Below are positions 16,706 to 16,988 of a stretch of DNA of 16,988 nt, one piece after another (within the stretch, counting starts at the first letter, position 1; the number at the start of each line of letters is the position of its first letter). A program made the translations under genes and the position numbers. The notes below the pieces were generated by a model. That model was not told the DNA's origin. It saw only the letters and a list, made by a program, of their open reading frames with translations, and did no database searches. This stretch comes from Candidatus Cloacimonadota bacterium (GTDB taxonomy: Bacteria > Cloacimonadota > Cloacimonadia > JGIOTU-2), in contig JAGHCS010000267.1 in assembly GCA_021160355.1 (NCBI GenBank), positions 1 through 16,988 on the forward strand, in the 5' to 3' direction.

Positions 16706-16711
16706 AGACAG

Positions 16712-16864
16712 TTATCAACCTTTTATATTACTAAATATCAGTGAGATACAAAATACTCCACAATGTTATCCACAAACTTATCAACAATTTATCAACACTT
16801 GTAATTAGCCATTATTCAGAAGGATACAAGAAAAAAGAATATCTGAATATCATGATTATCCACA
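16712..16864. other. Candidate oriC, upstream DnaA-box cluster
   Basis: Upstream of dnaA are perfect TTATCCACA boxes at 16766-16774 and 16856-16864, TTATCAACA at 16778-16786 and 16789-16797, and TTATCAACC at 16712-16720, all on the plus strand. Weaker matches lie at 16754-16762 (TACTCCACA, 7/9), 16812-16820 (TTATTCAGA, 8/9) and 16922-16930 (CTGTCAACA, 7/9). With the cluster beyond the dnaA 3' end this forms a bipartite layout like that of several bacterial origins. Bases 16706-16988 hold no credible gene. Confidence 0.8.
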
Positions 16865-16988
16865 TTTTAGTGTATTTTGAACCCTGAAATTTTTTTCAAA
16901 AAGGGAGGATTTACATAACTTCTGTCAACAAAAAGTTCCAACTCAGCATAGATTGTATTCTCTCGTTAAGAGATTATGTAATTTTATC

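Overview
The window looks like chromosomal DNA from an AT-rich Gram-negative bacterium of the FCB superphylum. Possibly it is Cloacimonadota or a related candidate phylum, but the phylum is inference. The reasons are a type IX secretion (T9SS)-style C-terminal sorting domain (LNQNFPNPF...) on the first gene, PorV/PorQ-like and other outer-membrane barrel proteins, and an OM lipoprotein. The region appears to lie at the chromosomal replication origin: dnaA is flanked on both sides by clusters of perfect DnaA boxes.

Layout. 1-984 (+) is the 3' part of a secreted beta-propeller protein with a T9SS sorting domain. It converges on a minus-strand block that fills the rest of the window. At 1036-4173 (-) are a PorV/PorQ-like barrel protein, a helix-hairpin-helix (ComEA-type) plus barrel protein, and a small single-pass membrane protein, driven by a good sigma70-type promoter (4208-4235). 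At 4274-4530 (-) is a tRNA-Gly/Cys/Leu array closed by a hairpin terminator. At 4617-15113 (-) nine genes are packed with gaps of at most 30 nt or with overlaps. In transcription order they are: DNRLRE-like lipoprotein, OM barrel protein, recJ, mreB, mreC, a CofE (F420-0:glutamate ligase)-like gene, mreD, mrdA (PBP2) and an asparagine synthase-like gene. 15179-15344 is the downstream DnaA-box cluster, 15371-16705 (-) is dnaA, and 16712-16864 is the upstream DnaA-box cluster.

How the genes work together. The core is the elongasome operon (MreB filament, MreC/MreD membrane partners, PBP2 transpeptidase) placed next to oriC. Two unexpected enzymes are embedded in it. A CofE-family amide ligase sits between mreC and mreD with overlapping reading frames on both sides. 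An asparagine synthase-like amidotransferase sits 15 nt after mrdA, where rodA would often be, and has lost the glutaminase nucleophile (Cys2 to Ser). Both families form amide bonds using ATP or GTP, which suggests, as inference only, modification of a cell-envelope or peptidoglycan substrate. No mobile elements, CRISPR arrays or rRNA genes were seen.
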